Assembly (NCBI RefSeq): GCF_003719195.1 | Contig: NZ_CP024996.1 | Span: forward strand, 3,720,001-3,784,000 | Reading direction: 5' to 3' | DNA from: Herbaspirillum rubrisubalbicans | GTDB taxonomy: Bacteria; Pseudomonadota; Gammaproteobacteria; Burkholderiales; Burkholderiaceae_D | DNA: 64,000 nucleotides | Shown here: positions 44,308-54,217 of the stretch, one piece after another | Position numbering within the stretch: position 1 is the stretch's first letter | Layout: the number at the start of each line of letters is the position of its first letter | Program-made: the position numbers and the translations under genes | The notes under the pieces: generated by a model | The model's input: the letters and a program-made list of their open reading frames with translations, nothing else | Database searches by the model: none | What the model was told of the DNA's origin: nothing

Positions 44308-44581
44308 TCCCTCTCTCCGCTTAGTTTTTTACAACAAATGAAATGAAAACATTGCCCTGACGATACAGCACCCGCCTCACAGGCAATCGGACGGCAAACT
44401 GACCAAAACCACCCCAATTCCCGGTTAGGGTGGTCAGGAAGCATTCGCTTGCGTATTGTGCAACGGCAACACCCGCTCCTGCCTGTCTTGGATCAAGCAA
44501 AATTCATGTCATCAGCCAACAAAGTGAAGAGTCTTGCCAAAATGGCACGCAAACTGGCGCAAAAACAACACCGCGGCCGCC

Positions 44582-45706
44582 TCAAGGCAGGTCGATGATC
44601 TCAACCCAATTCGGATTACGACCCAAGGTATAGCGGAACAACGGCGTCAAGGCACCACTGTCGTGGTCGATGGCATAGCTGGTCAACCCGGCCTGCTGCC
44701 CCACAGCCAGCAGGTAGCGTCCTTGCGGATCGATGTGGAAGGCGCGCGGTTGGGTTTCGGTAGGAATGTTGAAGATGCGGGTGAGCTTGCCGCTGGCACG
44801 CTCCACGCGATAGCCGGTGAGCGTGTTGGAGGCGCGCTCGCTGGCGTAGAGGAAGCGCCCATCCGGGCTCAGGTGCAGATCGGCGGCGGCCAGCGCTGCG
44901 CTGCTGGTGAAACCGTCGGGCAGCGCCGAATCGCTGGCCTGCCAGGTCAGATGGCCTTGCTGGCGGTCATAGGCATAGGTGTCGACGGTGGCATCGAGTT
45001 CATTGATCGCATAGACGAAGCGCTGGTCCGGGGCGAACACGAAGTGCCGCGGCCCAGCCCCGGCCTTGGTCGCCACGGACGGTGGTGTATTGGGGGTGAC
45101 GGCGCCGGTGGCTGCATCGAAGCGGTATTGCAGGATCATGTCGCTGCCCAGGTTGCTGGCGAAGGCAAAGGCATTGTCGGGGGCGAGCTGCACCGAGTGG
45201 GCATTCTTGCCGGTGGCGATCACCGCCAGCGGCGGCGCCTGCACCGTGCCATCGCTACCGATGGCGTTGACCGAGATCTTGTGCCCGAAGTAGGACGCTG
45301 CCAGCAGATAGCGCCCGCTGCGATCGGTGGCGAGGTTGGCCATGTTGTCGGCCAATGGCACCCGGGACAATTCCTTGAGCTTGCCGCTGCCGGCATCGAT
45401 GGCATAGCTGACCACCGAATAGGGCTCGGCGCGTAGACTGGCATAGAGCCGCTTGCGATCCGGGCTGATGGCCAGCGGCATCACGTTGCTACCGGTATCG
45501 ACCCGCTCGATCAGCTCGACACTGCCATCGTCGTTGATCTGCAGGACGTAGATGTCCTGGCTGTCGGCGTTGGAGACGTAGGCCACGGTAGTGGTGCCAG
45601 CCGCTGAGGTGGCCGGCTTGAGGGGGGAAATAGCGTTCAAGGCGTTCAAGGTAGCGAGAGAAAAACAGAATAAAAAAGCGCTGAAGCGCGCAGAAAGTCG
45701 AGACAA
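44582..45706 (-). CDS. exported beta-propeller lactonase (COG2706 / UxuL-like)
   Basis: 374 aa. N-terminal signal peptide (FSAFLFCFSLATLNALNA) followed by a seven-bladed propeller of the 6-phosphogluconolactonase-like family: repeated blades such as AISPDRKRLYASLR, DRSGRYLLAASY, APDQRFVYAINE, SPDGRFLYASER, DPQGRYLLAVG. Family members include aldaro-lactone lactonases, which fits the garD-garP context; export would place the activity in the periplasm. The only start-like codon is TTG at 45706, inside the U-run of the garD terminator and without a ribosome site. Located 33 bp past garD. Confidence 0.82.
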   Translation of the reverse strand: MSRLSARFSAFLFCFSLATLNALNAISPLKPATSAAGTTTVAYVSNADSQDIYVLQINDDGSVELIERVDTGSNVMPLAISPDRKRLYASLRAEPYSVVSYAIDAGSGKLKELSRVPLADNMANLATDRSGRYLLAASYFGHKISVNAIGSDGTVQAPPLAVIATGKNAHSVQLAPDNAFAFASNLGSDMILQYRFDAATGAVTPNTPPSVATKAGAGPRHFVFAPDQRFVYAINELDATVDTYAYDRQQGHLTWQASDSALPDGFTSSAALAAADLHLSPDGRFLYASERASNTLTGYRVERASGKLTRIFNIPTETQPRAFHIDPQGRYLLAVGQQAGLTSYAIDHDSGALTPLFRYTLGRNPNWVEIIDLP

Positions 45707-45728
45707 AAAAGGGCTCGCACGCGAGCCC
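45704..45728 (-). terminator. terminator of garD, overlapping lactonase start
   Basis: Minus strand GGGCTCGC (45721-45728) - GT - GCGAGCCC (45711-45718) followed by TTTTTTG. The T-run coincides with the TTG start of the lactonase gene, so lactonase expression would depend on read-through. Confidence 0.82.
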
Positions 45729-45738
45729 CAAGGGAGGA

Positions 45739-47307
45739 TCAGGTCACTGGCGCCGGGTTGAACAGGGTCAGTGCATTATGCAGCTTCCATTGCTCGGCCC
45801 AGGTGCGCTTCCTGCCGCTGGCCACGTCCAGCATCAGTTCGAACAGCTCCCAGCCGACCTGTTCGATGGTGGCCTCGCCACTGGCGATGCGGCCGGCATT
45901 GACGTCCATCAGGTCATGCCAGCGTCGCGCCAGGTCGTTGCGGGTGGCGACCTTGATGACCGGCACCGCCGCCAGGCCATAGGGCGTACCGCGCCCCGTG
46001 GTGAAGATATGAAGATTCATGCCAGCCGCCAGTTGCAAGGTGCCGCAGATGAAGTCCGAGGCCGGGGTGGCGGCGTAGATCAAGCCCTTCTGCTGAAGTT
46101 TGTCGCCCGGCGCGAGCACGCCCGAAATCGGGCTGGAACCGGACTTGACGATGGAGCCCATGGCCTTCTCGACGATGTTGGCCAGGCCGCCCTTCTTGTT
46201 GCCGGGGGTGGTGTTGGCGCTGCGGTCGACGCCACCCTGCTTGAGGTAATTGTCGTACCAGTCCATCTCGCGGATCATGGCCTGCGCCACTTCCTCGTTG
46301 ATCGCGCGCGAGGTCAACTGGTCGATGCCGTCACGCACTTCGGTCACTTCCGAGAACATCACCGAAGCGCCGGCGCGCACCAGCAGGTCGGTGGCATAGC
46401 CCACGGCCGGGTTGGCCGTCACGCCGGAGAAGGCATCGCTGCCGCCACACTGCACGCCCACCACCAGGTCGGAGGCCGGGCAGGTTTCGCGGCGGCGCTT
46501 GTTCAGTTCGGTCAGGCGGGCCTCGGCCATGTTCATGATGGAATCGATCATGGAATTGAAACCGACATGTTCCGCATCCTGCAGGCAGACCACATAGGGT
46601 TCGCCTTCCTTGTGGATGGGGATCATGTTTTCTGGCAGCAGGCGGTTGGGTTGCAGCTTTTCGCAACCCAGGCTGACCACCATGGCCTGGCCGCCGAAAT
46701 TGGGGTTCAGGCTGATGTTACGCAGCGTGCGGATGGGGATGCCGGCATTGGGGGCATCGATGGCCACGCCGCAGCCATAGGTGTGTTCCAGCGCCACCAC
46801 ATCTTCCACGTTGGGATACTTGGGCAGCAGCTCGGCTCGGATGCGCTTGACGGCGTGCTCGACCACACCGGCCACGCATTGCACGGTGGTGGTGATGGCC
46901 AGCAGATTGCGCGTGCCCACCGAACCATCGGCATTGCGATAACCCTCGAAGGTATAGCCTTCCAGCGGCGGCTGCGGCGCTGGCTTCTTGGTGGCGATGG
47001 GCAGGTTGTCGAGTTCGCGCGCCGGCGGCATCTGCACCAGCGATTCCTCGATCCAGCTGCCCTTGGGGATGTCGCGCACGGCGTAGCCGATGGCCACGTC
47101 GTAGCGCACGATGGCGTCGCCCTGCTTGAGGTCGCGCAAGGCGATCTTGTGCCCCTGGGGCACGCGGTCGATCAGGGTCAGGCCATCCGGGAAAACGGTG
47201 CCGGCCGGCAGACCACCGTCGTTGACGACGATGGCGACATTGTCGGTATCGTTCATCATGATGTAGCGCGGGGTGAATGCCTGGCTGGCGGTGGTATCGT
47301 TGCTCAT
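45739..47307 (-). CDS. garD: galactarate dehydratase
   Basis: 522 aa, the size of E. coli GarD. It dehydrates galactarate to 5-keto-4-deoxyglucarate, the KdgD substrate. N-terminal SAF domain ([37 protein letters not shown], about 35-75) followed by the UxaA/altronate dehydratase-type domain with [41 protein letters not shown] and [10 protein letters not shown]; the Cys/His residues bind an iron. The ATG at 47307 gives the SAF-family N-terminus. 78 bp after the transporter gene. Confidence 0.94.
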   Translation of the reverse strand: MSNDTTASQAFTPRYIMMNDTDNVAIVVNDGGLPAGTVFPDGLTLIDRVPQGHKIALRDLKQGDAIVRYDVAIGYAVRDIPKGSWIEESLVQMPPARELDNLPIATKKPAPQPPLEGYTFEGYRNADGSVGTRNLLAITTTVQCVAGVVEHAVKRIRAELLPKYPNVEDVVALEHTYGCGVAIDAPNAGIPIRTLRNISLNPNFGGQAMVVSLGCEKLQPNRLLPENMIPIHKEGEPYVVCLQDAEHVGFNSMIDSIMNMAEARLTELNKRRRETCPASDLVVGVQCGGSDAFSGVTANPAVGYATDLLVRAGASVMFSEVTEVRDGIDQLTSRAINEEVAQAMIREMDWYDNYLKQGGVDRSANTTPGNKKGGLANIVEKAMGSIVKSGSSPISGVLAPGDKLQQKGLIYAATPASDFICGTLQLAAGMNLHIFTTGRGTPYGLAAVPVIKVATRNDLARRWHDLMDVNAGRIASGEATIEQVGWELFELMLDVASGRKRTWAEQWKLHNALTLFNPAPVT

Positions 47308-47385
47308 GCTAAGTCCCAAACGACGAAAATGCTGCAATTCCAATGAAATGGCGGCCCCTGTCCAGGAAGCCGCCGACCAAACCGA

Positions 47386-48753
47386 TCAGGCGTCCTTGAG
47401 TTCGACGCGCTTGATCTCCTTGACGATGACAAGATAGCTGATCACGGTCACCAGAGCATTGATGCCCACGAAGACCAGGGCGCCGGAGAAGGAACCGGTT
47501 TGCTTGACGATGTAGCCGATCACGATCGGCGTGGTGATGCCGGCGACGTTGCCGAACATGTTGAACAGCCCGCCCGACAGGCCCACGATCTGCTTGGGCG
47601 CGGTATCGGCCACCACCGCCCAGCCCAGCGCGCCCACGCCCTTGCCGAAGAAGGCCAGCGCCATGATGCCCACCACCAGCCACTGCGCCTGGACGTAATT
47701 GCACAGGATCATGGTCATGGAGAGCAACATGCCGCCCACGATGGGAATCTTGCGCGACCAGGTGACCGACAGGCCGCTCTTGATGAGACGATCCGAGATC
47801 AGGCCGCCCACCACGCCCCCGATGAAGCCGCACACGGCCGGGATCGAAGCCACGAAACCGGCCTTGAGGATGGACATGCCGCGCTCCTGCACCAGGTACA
47901 CCGGGAACCAGGTCAGGAAGAAATAAGTGATCACGTTGATGCAGTACTGGCCGATGTACACGCCCAGCAACATGCGATTGGAGAGCAATTGGCGGAGATA
48001 TCCCTTGCCCTGCACGGACGGCGCGGCGACCTTCTTGTTGTCCATGTCCACCAGGCCGCCACCGGACTCGATGTGGTGCAGTTCGGCCGCATTGATGCGC
48101 GGGTGATCCTTGGGACTGTAGATGATGCGGCCCCAGATCAGCGCCAGCAGGATGCCGACCACGCCCATCACCGTGAAGACGTGGTGCCAACTATAGGAAT
48201 GGACGATCCAGGCCATGAGCGGCGTGAAGATCACGGCCGCGAAGTATTGCGCCGAATTGAAGATGGCCGAAGCCGTGCCGCGCTCCTTGGTCGGGTACCA
48301 GGCCGCCACGATGCGACCATTGGCCGGGAACGATGGCGCCTCGGCCAGCCCCACCATGAAGCGCAACAGGAACAGCGCCACCACCGCCGCGCCGGTGCTC
48401 ATCCAGGTCACCCCGGCTTGCAGGAACGTGAAGAAAGACCACAGGGCGATGCTCCACATGTAGATCGTCTTGGAACCGAAACGGTCCAGCAGCCAGCCGC
48501 CCGGCAATTGCGCCAGCACGTAGGCCCAGCTGAAGGCCGAGAAGATGTAACCCATGGTCACCGGGTCCAGCGACAGTTCGGTCTTCATGGCCGAGCCGGC
48601 AATGGAGAGCGTGGCGCGGTCCGCATAGTTGACCGTGGTGACGACGAACAGCAGGAACAGGATCAGGTAGCGGATATGGGTGGGCTTGACCGCCCCGGCC
48701 CCGCTGGGGATGTTGCTTTGCGCCAATTGGATTCTCCGAGTCTCGATCGCCAT
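47386..48753 (-). CDS. garP: MFS galactarate/glucarate transporter (GudP/GarP type)
   Basis: 455 aa, about 12 TM segments, anion:cation symporter family. Typical blocks: RYLILFLLFVVTTVNYADRATLSIAG, GWLLDRFGSKTIYMWS, LRFMVGLAEAPSFPANGRI and AAWYPTKERGTASAIFNSAQY, as in GudP/GarP. It imports aldaric acids with protons. First gene of garP-garD(-lactonase), preceded by a 20-bp palindrome. The symbol is by similarity and context; glucarate may be transported too. Confidence 0.88.
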   Translation of the reverse strand: MAIETRRIQLAQSNIPSGAGAVKPTHIRYLILFLLFVVTTVNYADRATLSIAGSAMKTELSLDPVTMGYIFSAFSWAYVLAQLPGGWLLDRFGSKTIYMWSIALWSFFTFLQAGVTWMSTGAAVVALFLLRFMVGLAEAPSFPANGRIVAAWYPTKERGTASAIFNSAQYFAAVIFTPLMAWIVHSYSWHHVFTVMGVVGILLALIWGRIIYSPKDHPRINAAELHHIESGGGLVDMDNKKVAAPSVQGKGYLRQLLSNRMLLGVYIGQYCINVITYFFLTWFPVYLVQERGMSILKAGFVASIPAVCGFIGGVVGGLISDRLIKSGLSVTWSRKIPIVGGMLLSMTMILCNYVQAQWLVVGIMALAFFGKGVGALGWAVVADTAPKQIVGLSGGLFNMFGNVAGITTPIVIGYIVKQTGSFSGALVFVGINALVTVISYLVIVKEIKRVELKDA

Positions 48754-49107
48754 CCGCTCTACCCTGCCCGGCCGACTCGCTGGCCGCAGGAACGCGGGCA
48801 GATGAAGTATCAGGCCGGACCGGGAGTGTCTCTTGGCGTATTGTTATGGTTTGAAGTGATTTGTTATAAGACGTCATACAACATGTGGCGCAGTATAACA
48901 GGACACGAAACGGACGCAAGCGCTCAATGCAGTCCGGCAAAGACTTTGCGCATTCCTGCAAAGTCCGTGGGAGCTGGTGGGGGGGCTGGTTGGCGCGGAT
49001 GCCGGCTGCCCCCTGGTGGTATGACATGCACAAGCCGCTGACGTAGCGCCCGGGCGCAGGTATGATGCGCGCACTTTCCGCATTTCCTCATCTTCTGCCT
49101 ACCCATC
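48754..49107. other. divergent region garP / permease
   Basis: 354 bp. It contains the GntR-type palindrome (48863-48882) and must hold promoters for garP and for the permease at 49108. The right half is GC-rich without clear elements. No gene seen. Confidence 0.45.
48863..48882. promoter_or_regulatory. putative GntR operator upstream of garP
   Basis: GTTATAAGACGTCATACAAC reads almost the same on both strands (17 of 20). It shares its core with the kdgD upstream site, about 110 bp before the transporter start. Confidence 0.68.
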
Positions 49108-50175
49108 ATGAATTCCTCTTCCAGCCTGCCGTCCTCCCCGCGCGGCGCGTCCGCCTGGCTCAAGCCCCTGCTGTTCATCCTGGTGGCGGCCATCGGCCTG
49201 TACTACGTGAAGTGGTCGCCCTACTACCTGAAATCCTTCGTAGCCGCCGACAAGCACAGCATTGGCAACTCCATCCTGGCCAATGCCCCCGCTGCCCCAT
49301 GGTCGGCCGCCCTGGAATATGCCGGCGTGTATTTCCTGGCCATCTGGAAAGCCGCGGTGCTAGGCGTGCTGCTGGGTTCGCTGGTGCAGGTGCTGGTGCC
49401 GCGTGACTGGCTGCTGCGCGTATTCGGTCGTGCCGGACTGGGCTCGACCATTCGCGGCGGCCTCTTCGCGCTGCCCGGCATGATGTGCAGTTGCTGTGCC
49501 GCGCCGGTGGTAGCCGGGATGCGCCGTCAGCAGGTTTCGGTGGGGGCCGCGCTGGCCTTCTGGATCGCCAACCCGGTATTGAATCCGGCCACGCTGGTGT
49601 TCATGGGCTTCGTGCTGGGCTGGAATTTTGCGGCTCTGCGCCTGGTGGCGGGTGTGCTGCTGGTGCTGGGCGTGGCGCTCATCGCGCAACGCGTAGCGCA
49701 GGCCGAAACCCTGCCGCAGGCGGCGCTGGACGCCGTGGCCGCGGCCGAATATGAACCCCTCGACGACGGCCGCCCCTTCCTGCTGCGCTGGGCCGGCAAG
49801 CTGTGGCAATTGTTCTGGACCACCATCCCGGTCTACATCGTGGTGGTGCTGGCCCTGGGTGCGGCGCGCGTGTGGCTGTTCCCGCAGGTCGATGCCAGCA
49901 TGGGCAACAGCCTGCTGTGGATCGTGACGCTGGCGGTGATCGGCACCTTGTTCGTGATCCCCACGGCCGCCGAAATCCCGATCGTGCAATCGATGCTGTC
50001 CTTGGGCATGGGCGTCGGTCCGGCGGTGGCCTTGTTGATGACCCTGCCCAGCATCAGCCTGCCCTCGCTGCTGATGCTGCGCACCTCCTTCACGCGCCGT
50101 GTGCTGGTGACGGTGACACTGCTCACCATCCTCATCGGTGCGGCCAGCGGGCTGGTGGCCGTGGTCGTGCTCTGA
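49108..50175 (+). CDS. permease, ArsP/UPF0718 (SO_0444) family
   Basis: 355 aa with about 8-9 TM helices. The motif FALPGMMCSCCAAPVVAGMRR (Cys-Ser-Cys-Cys near residue 129) and the second half repeat LFVIPTAAEIPIVQSMLSLGMGVGPA are characteristic of DUF318/ArsP-like permeases, some of which export organoarsenicals or are linked to metal stress. FWIANPVLNPATLVFMGF follows the Cys motif. No SD is evident before the ATG. Substrate unknown; no ars genes nearby. Confidence 0.82.
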   Translation: MNSSSSLPSSPRGASAWLKPLLFILVAAIGLYYVKWSPYYLKSFVAADKHSIGNSILANAPAAPWSAALEYAGVYFLAIWKAAVLGVLLGSLVQVLVPRDWLLRVFGRAGLGSTIRGGLFALPGMMCSCCAAPVVAGMRRQQVSVGAALAFWIANPVLNPATLVFMGFVLGWNFAALRLVAGVLLVLGVALIAQRVAQAETLPQAALDAVAAAEYEPLDDGRPFLLRWAGKLWQLFWTTIPVYIVVVLALGAARVWLFPQVDASMGNSLLWIVTLAVIGTLFVIPTAAEIPIVQSMLSLGMGVGPAVALLMTLPSISLPSLLMLRTSFTRRVLVTVTLLTILIGAASGLVAVVVL

Positions 50176-50202
50176 GCCGTTCAGGGCGGGTTCAAGGCCG
50201 GT

Positions 50203-51294
50203 TCAGGGCCGATACTGACGCAGGAAGTCGACCACCTCGGCCTGATTGCCGGCAAACAGCAGGCGCGAGCGCTTGGACTCGCGCTGGAATTCATAGATGG
50301 GATCGTAGTATTCGGCCAGCAGGGCCTCGATCCAGGCGCGGTGCAGGTCGACCACGCCATCGGCTTCTTGCCGCGCCAGCGCGACTTCCATCAGGTGCAG
50401 CAGGCGCCGGTAGCGCTGGTCACCCAGGCGCTTGACCAGCTTGCCCAGCGCCGCCAGCAGGTGGGCGCGATAGCGTTCAAAGCCGTGGTGCGGATCCAGC
50501 GCCAGGTATTCCTCGCACAGACCGCTGACGTAATCGCGCAGGATGCGCTCCACCCGCCCTTCCCGACTATCCTCCAGCCACACCATAGGCAGGCTTTGCA
50601 TCCGCTGGTGCAAGGCCAGCGGCAAGGCACACACGCCGATCAGGCGGCTTTCATCTTCCAGGGCAAACCAGTGATGCCCTTGCGCCTGCAACTTGATCAG
50701 GGCAATCGCCAGCCTGTGCTCGAAATCGATGGGCGCCGGTTGCGGGCTGGCGCGCTTGCCGAAGCTGGAGCCGCGATGATTGGCATAGGCTTCCAGATCC
50801 AGCGCATTGTCCAGTTGCAGCAGGACGTCGGTCTTGCCGCAGCCGGTCATGCCGCCCACCACCACGAAGCCACACTCGGCCAGTGCCTGGTCGATGGTGT
50901 CCATCAAGAAATGGCGCAGCGCCTTGTAGCCACCTGCCACGCGCGGATAGGCGATGCCGGCCTCGCTCTGCAACCACTGTTGCGTGATCTGCGAGCGCAG
51001 CCCGCCGCGGAAGCAATACAGGCAACCTTCCGGGTGCGCCTTGGCAAACTGCGCCCAGGCCGCAATGCGCGCCTCCTTGACCGCGCCGCTGACCAGTTGA
51101 TGTCCCAGCGCGATGGCAGACTGCTGGCCCTGCTCCTTGTAGCGCAGACCGACCTCGTGACGCTCCCGGTCATTCATCAGTGGCAGATTCACTGCCGTGG
51201 GGAACGCCCCCTTGCCGAACTCCACCGGCGCCCGCGCATCCAGCATGGGCGTATCGGCGATGAACAAGGCACGGCTGGGCTGTAGATCAGACAT
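50203..51294 (-). CDS. mnmH: tRNA 2-selenouridine synthase
   Basis: 363 aa. N-terminal rhodanese domain with catalytic Cys94 ([12 protein letters not shown]) and a P-loop domain with [12 protein letters not shown] (about 147-158). It replaces sulfur by selenium in 2-thiouridine of tRNA wobble positions through a geranylated intermediate, using selenophosphate from SelD. The start codon overlaps the selD stop (ATGA), indicating coupled translation. Also known as selU/ybbB. Confidence 0.95.
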   Translation of the reverse strand: MSDLQPSRALFIADTPMLDARAPVEFGKGAFPTAVNLPLMNDRERHEVGLRYKEQGQQSAIALGHQLVSGAVKEARIAAWAQFAKAHPEGCLYCFRGGLRSQITQQWLQSEAGIAYPRVAGGYKALRHFLMDTIDQALAECGFVVVGGMTGCGKTDVLLQLDNALDLEAYANHRGSSFGKRASPQPAPIDFEHRLAIALIKLQAQGHHWFALEDESRLIGVCALPLALHQRMQSLPMVWLEDSREGRVERILRDYVSGLCEEYLALDPHHGFERYRAHLLAALGKLVKRLGDQRYRRLLHLMEVALARQEADGVVDLHRAWIEALLAEYYDPIYEFQRESKRSRLLFAGNQAEVVDFLRQYRP

Positions 51295-52328
51295 CAGAGC
51301 ACCTCGACCGCGTAGCGCTGTCGTTCCACCAGTTCGCCGATGGGCGCCAGTTCCAGGCCGAGGGCAGCAGCGGTGGCGAGGAATTCCGGGTTGGCCTCGG
51401 GCCGCACAGCCACCAGCAAGCCGCCGCTGGTCTGCGGGTCGCATAGCAGGTGCTTCTGGCTCTCGCTCAAGGGGCTGATCTTGCTGCCATAGCTCTCGAA
51501 GTTGCGCCCGGTACCGCCCGGCACACAGCCTTCGGCCAGGTAATACGGCACGCCCGGCAGGCTGGGCACCAGCGCGTGCTGGATACGGGCGCTCACGCCG
51601 CTGCCTTCGCACATCTCCACCAGGTGACCCAGCAGGCCGAAGCCGGTCACATCCGTCATGGCGGCTACGCCCGCCAACTTGCCGAAGCGGCTACCGGGCT
51701 GATTGAGCTGGCACATCCAGTCGCGCGCCACGCCCACGTCGTCGGGACGCAGCCGACCCTTCTTCTCGGCGGTGGTCAGGATGCCGATGCCCAGCGGCTT
51801 GGTGAGATAGAGCAGGCAGCCGGCGCTGGCGGTATCGTTGCGCTTCATGTGGCGCTTCTCGACCACGCCGGTCACGGCCAGGCCGAAGATCGGCTCCGGG
51901 GCATCGATGGAATGGCCACCGGCCAGTGGGATGCCGGCCGCGTCGCAGGCCGCACGCCCACCGCGCACCACCTCGCGCGCCACTTCGGGTGGCAACACGT
52001 TGACCGGCCAGCCGAGGATGGCGATGGCCATCAGCGGGTCGCCGCCCATGGCGTAGATATCGCTGATGGCATTGGTGGCGGCGATGCGCCCGAAGTCGAA
52101 AGGATCATCGACGATGGGCATGAAGAAATCGGTGGTCGAGACCACGCCGCGTTCTTCGTCGATGGCATAGACCGCCGCGTCGTCACGGGAAGCATTGCCG
52201 ACCCACAGCTTGGGATCGAGATGCTGGGCACCGCTGCCGGCGAGGATCACCTCCAGCACCTGCGGCGAAATCTTGCAACCGCAACCGGCGCCATGGCTGT
52301 ACTGGGTCAAACGAATGGGGTCGCTCAT
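51294..52328 (-). CDS. selD: selenide, water dikinase (selenophosphate synthase)
   Basis: 344 aa. It makes selenophosphate from selenide and ATP. The N-terminal loop [10 protein letters not shown] has Cys16, Cys18 and the essential Lys19; the catalytic position is Cys, not selenocysteine. GG/metal-binding motifs [20 protein letters not shown] and [11 protein letters not shown] follow. Forms an operon with mnmH; no selA/selB in view, so a tRNA-modification role is the visible one. Confidence 0.96.
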   Translation of the reverse strand: MSDPIRLTQYSHGAGCGCKISPQVLEVILAGSGAQHLDPKLWVGNASRDDAAVYAIDEERGVVSTTDFFMPIVDDPFDFGRIAATNAISDIYAMGGDPLMAIAILGWPVNVLPPEVAREVVRGGRAACDAAGIPLAGGHSIDAPEPIFGLAVTGVVEKRHMKRNDTASAGCLLYLTKPLGIGILTTAEKKGRLRPDDVGVARDWMCQLNQPGSRFGKLAGVAAMTDVTGFGLLGHLVEMCEGSGVSARIQHALVPSLPGVPYYLAEGCVPGGTGRNFESYGSKISPLSESQKHLLCDPQTSGGLLVAVRPEANPEFLATAAALGLELAPIGELVERQRYAVEVL

Positions 52329-52520
52329 GGGAAAGTCCTGGCTGATCGGGGGATGCCGATTCTAGCAGCGTTTAAATGCCAGGAAGTGAAACGGCCAAGG
52401 CCGGTAGCGACCGCTGCGATGTGAAGAGATGCTCGGTGCCGTAAAAATCTGGTGAGCTAAAAACCAGCTCGACTGCGCTCATTTTTAGCGCAATGCGTGA
52501 TCATCATGAGATACGACGCC

Positions 52521-52557
52521 AAAAACAAAAAAGCCCCGCAAGAAACTTGCGAGGCTT
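52521..52557 (-). terminator. terminator of first tRNA-Asn
   Basis: Minus strand AAGCCTCGCAAG - ttt - CTTGCGGGGCTT (52546-52557 with 52531-52542), then TTTTTTG. Confidence 0.88.
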
Positions 52558-52565
52558 TCATATTC

Positions 52566-52641
52566 TGGCTCCCCGACCTGGACTCGAACCAGGGACCTGC
52601 GGATTAACAGTCCGTCGCTCTACCGACTGAGCTATCAGGGA
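52566..52641 (-). tRNA. tRNA-Asn (GUU)
   Basis: 76 nt with encoded CCA. On the minus strand it starts TCCCTGATAGCTCAG, has the anticodon loop CTGTTAA (GTT, Asn), TTCGAGTC T-loop and ends TCGGGGAGCCA. The acceptor stem pairs fully with one T-G. Identical to the copy at 52825-52900. Confidence 0.96.
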
Positions 52642-52785
52642 TCAATTGAGGGCGCGATTATGAACGATTTTTTTCAGAATTACCAGAGAGGAAAACGAAA
52701 ATTTTTTACATCGTTCTGCATCGTGGCGGCATAGCCCTGCCGCCCTTGCGCGAGACCAAAAACAACCAGCGCCTCACACTAATTG

Positions 52786-52815
52786 AAAAGGCCCCGCAAT
52801 CACTTGCGAGGCCTT
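52786..52815 (-). terminator. terminator of second tRNA-Asn
   Basis: Minus strand AAGGCCTCGCAAG - tga - TTGCGGGGCCTT followed by TTC. Nearly the same stem as after the other tRNA copy, with a shorter T-run. Confidence 0.7.
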
Positions 52816-52824
52816 CGCATTCTT

Positions 52825-52900
52825 TGGCTCCCCGACCTGGACTCGAACCAGGGACCTGCGGATTAACAGTCCGTCGCTCTACCGACTGAGCTATCAGGGA
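52825..52900 (-). tRNA. tRNA-Asn (GUU), second identical copy
   Basis: 76 nt, identical in sequence to 52566-52641, anticodon GTT, CCA encoded. Each copy has its own downstream hairpin, suggesting a duplicated unit of tRNA plus terminator. Confidence 0.96.
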
Positions 52901-52999
52901 ACAGCTGAGAAAAAGATTATGACGCGATTTTTATTTCATGTCAAAACTTTTTTCAGGGAAAGGGACTTTTCTCATAGGAGAAAGTCCCTCCCGCAGCCC

Positions 53000-54217
53000 T
53001 TACAGCACCTTGGCAATGGCGTCGACCACCACGTCGATGTTCTTGGTGTTCAATGCAGCCACGCAGATGCGACCGGTGTCGACGGCGTAGATCGAGAACT
53101 CGTTGCGCAGGCGGTCCACCTGAGCCTTGGTCAGGCCGGAATAGGAGAACATGCCGCGCTGCTTGATGACGAAGTCGAAGTCATGACCGGGGGCCTTTTC
53201 CTTCAGCTTGGCCACCAGCAGGTGACGCATTTCGCGGATGCGCACGCGCATTTCGGCCAATTCGTCTTCCCACAGCTTGCGCAGTTCGGGCGACGCCAGG
53301 GCAGTGGCGACCACTTGGCCACCGTGGATCGGCGGGTTGGAGTAGTTGGTGCGGACCACGCGCTTCAATTGCGACAACACACGGGCAGCTTCTTCTGCGC
53401 TGGCCGCAGCAATCGACAGCGCACCGACGCGTTCGCCATACAGCGAGAAGGACTTGGAGAAGGAGTTCGACACGAACAGTGGGCCGCCAGCCTCAGCAAA
53501 GCGACGCACCACCTGGCCGTCTTCGGCGATGCCGTCGCCAAAGCCCTGGTAGGCCATGTCGAGGAAGGGGATCAGGCCGCGCGAAGTCACCACCTCGATG
53601 ACCTGGGTCCACTGGTCGGCGGTCAGGTCGGCACCGGTCGGGTTGTGGCAGCAGGCGTGCAGCAGCACGACCGAGCCGGTCTTCATGGTCTTCAAGGCAT
53701 CCAACATGCCGGCGAAGTTCACGCCGCGGGTGGCGGGGTCGTAGTAGGGATAGGCGTTGACCTTGAAACCGGCCATCTCGAACAGGGCGCGGTGGTTTTC
53801 CCAGCTCGGGTCGCTGATCCAGACTTCGGTGCCAGTCGGCGAGAAGTGCTTCAGGAAGTCAGCACCCAGCTTCAGGGCGCCAGTGCCGCCCAGGGCTTGC
53901 ACGGTGATGGCACGCTTTTCGGTCACCACGGCGCTACCGGTGCCGAACACCAGTTCCTGCACGGCGCGGTCATAGGTGGCCAGGCCATCGATGGGCAGGT
54001 AGGTGCGGGGAGCCAGCTTGGCTGCCAGTTCCGCCTCGGCTTTCTTCACGCATTCCAGCAGGGGAACCTTGCCGTTGTCGTCGTAGTACACGCCCACGCC
54101 CAGGTTGGTCTTGGCCGGGTTCTGGTCGGCGTTGTAGGCTTCGGTCACGCCCAGGATGGGGTCGCGCGGCGCCATTTCGATGGCGGAAAACAGGGAGGCG
54201 GAGACAGGTGCGTTCAT
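53000..54217 (-). CDS. class I aromatic/aspartate aminotransferase
   Basis: 405 aa PLP enzyme of the AspC/TyrB group, transferring amino groups between aspartate or aromatic amino acids and 2-oxoglutarate. PLP lysine Lys255 (SNSFSKSFSLYGERVG), HNPTGAD loop near 191, FLDMAYQGFGDG, and RTNYSNPP near 290. Start MNAPVSASLFSAIEMAPRDPILGVTEA at 54217 fits the family; longer upstream frames have no coding character. Whether tyrB or aspC cannot be decided from sequence. Confidence 0.93.
   Translation of the reverse strand: MNAPVSASLFSAIEMAPRDPILGVTEAYNADQNPAKTNLGVGVYYDDNGKVPLLECVKKAEAELAAKLAPRTYLPIDGLATYDRAVQELVFGTGSAVVTEKRAITVQALGGTGALKLGADFLKHFSPTGTEVWISDPSWENHRALFEMAGFKVNAYPYYDPATRGVNFAGMLDALKTMKTGSVVLLHACCHNPTGADLTADQWTQVIEVVTSRGLIPFLDMAYQGFGDGIAEDGQVVRRFAEAGGPLFVSNSFSKSFSLYGERVGALSIAAASAEEAARVLSQLKRVVRTNYSNPPIHGGQVVATALASPELRKLWEDELAEMRVRIREMRHLLVAKLKEKAPGHDFDFVIKQRGMFSYSGLTKAQVDRLRNEFSIYAVDTGRICVAALNTKNIDVVVDAIAKVL

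Noticed and set aside
44308..44581. FliA (sigma-28) promoter upstream of the aldarate-locus chemoreceptor
   Set aside because: No match to TAAA-N-GCCGATAA spacing could be found on the minus strand.
45778..47346. 522-codon open frame antisense to garD
   Set aside because: Shadow of garD; same reason as other antisense frames.
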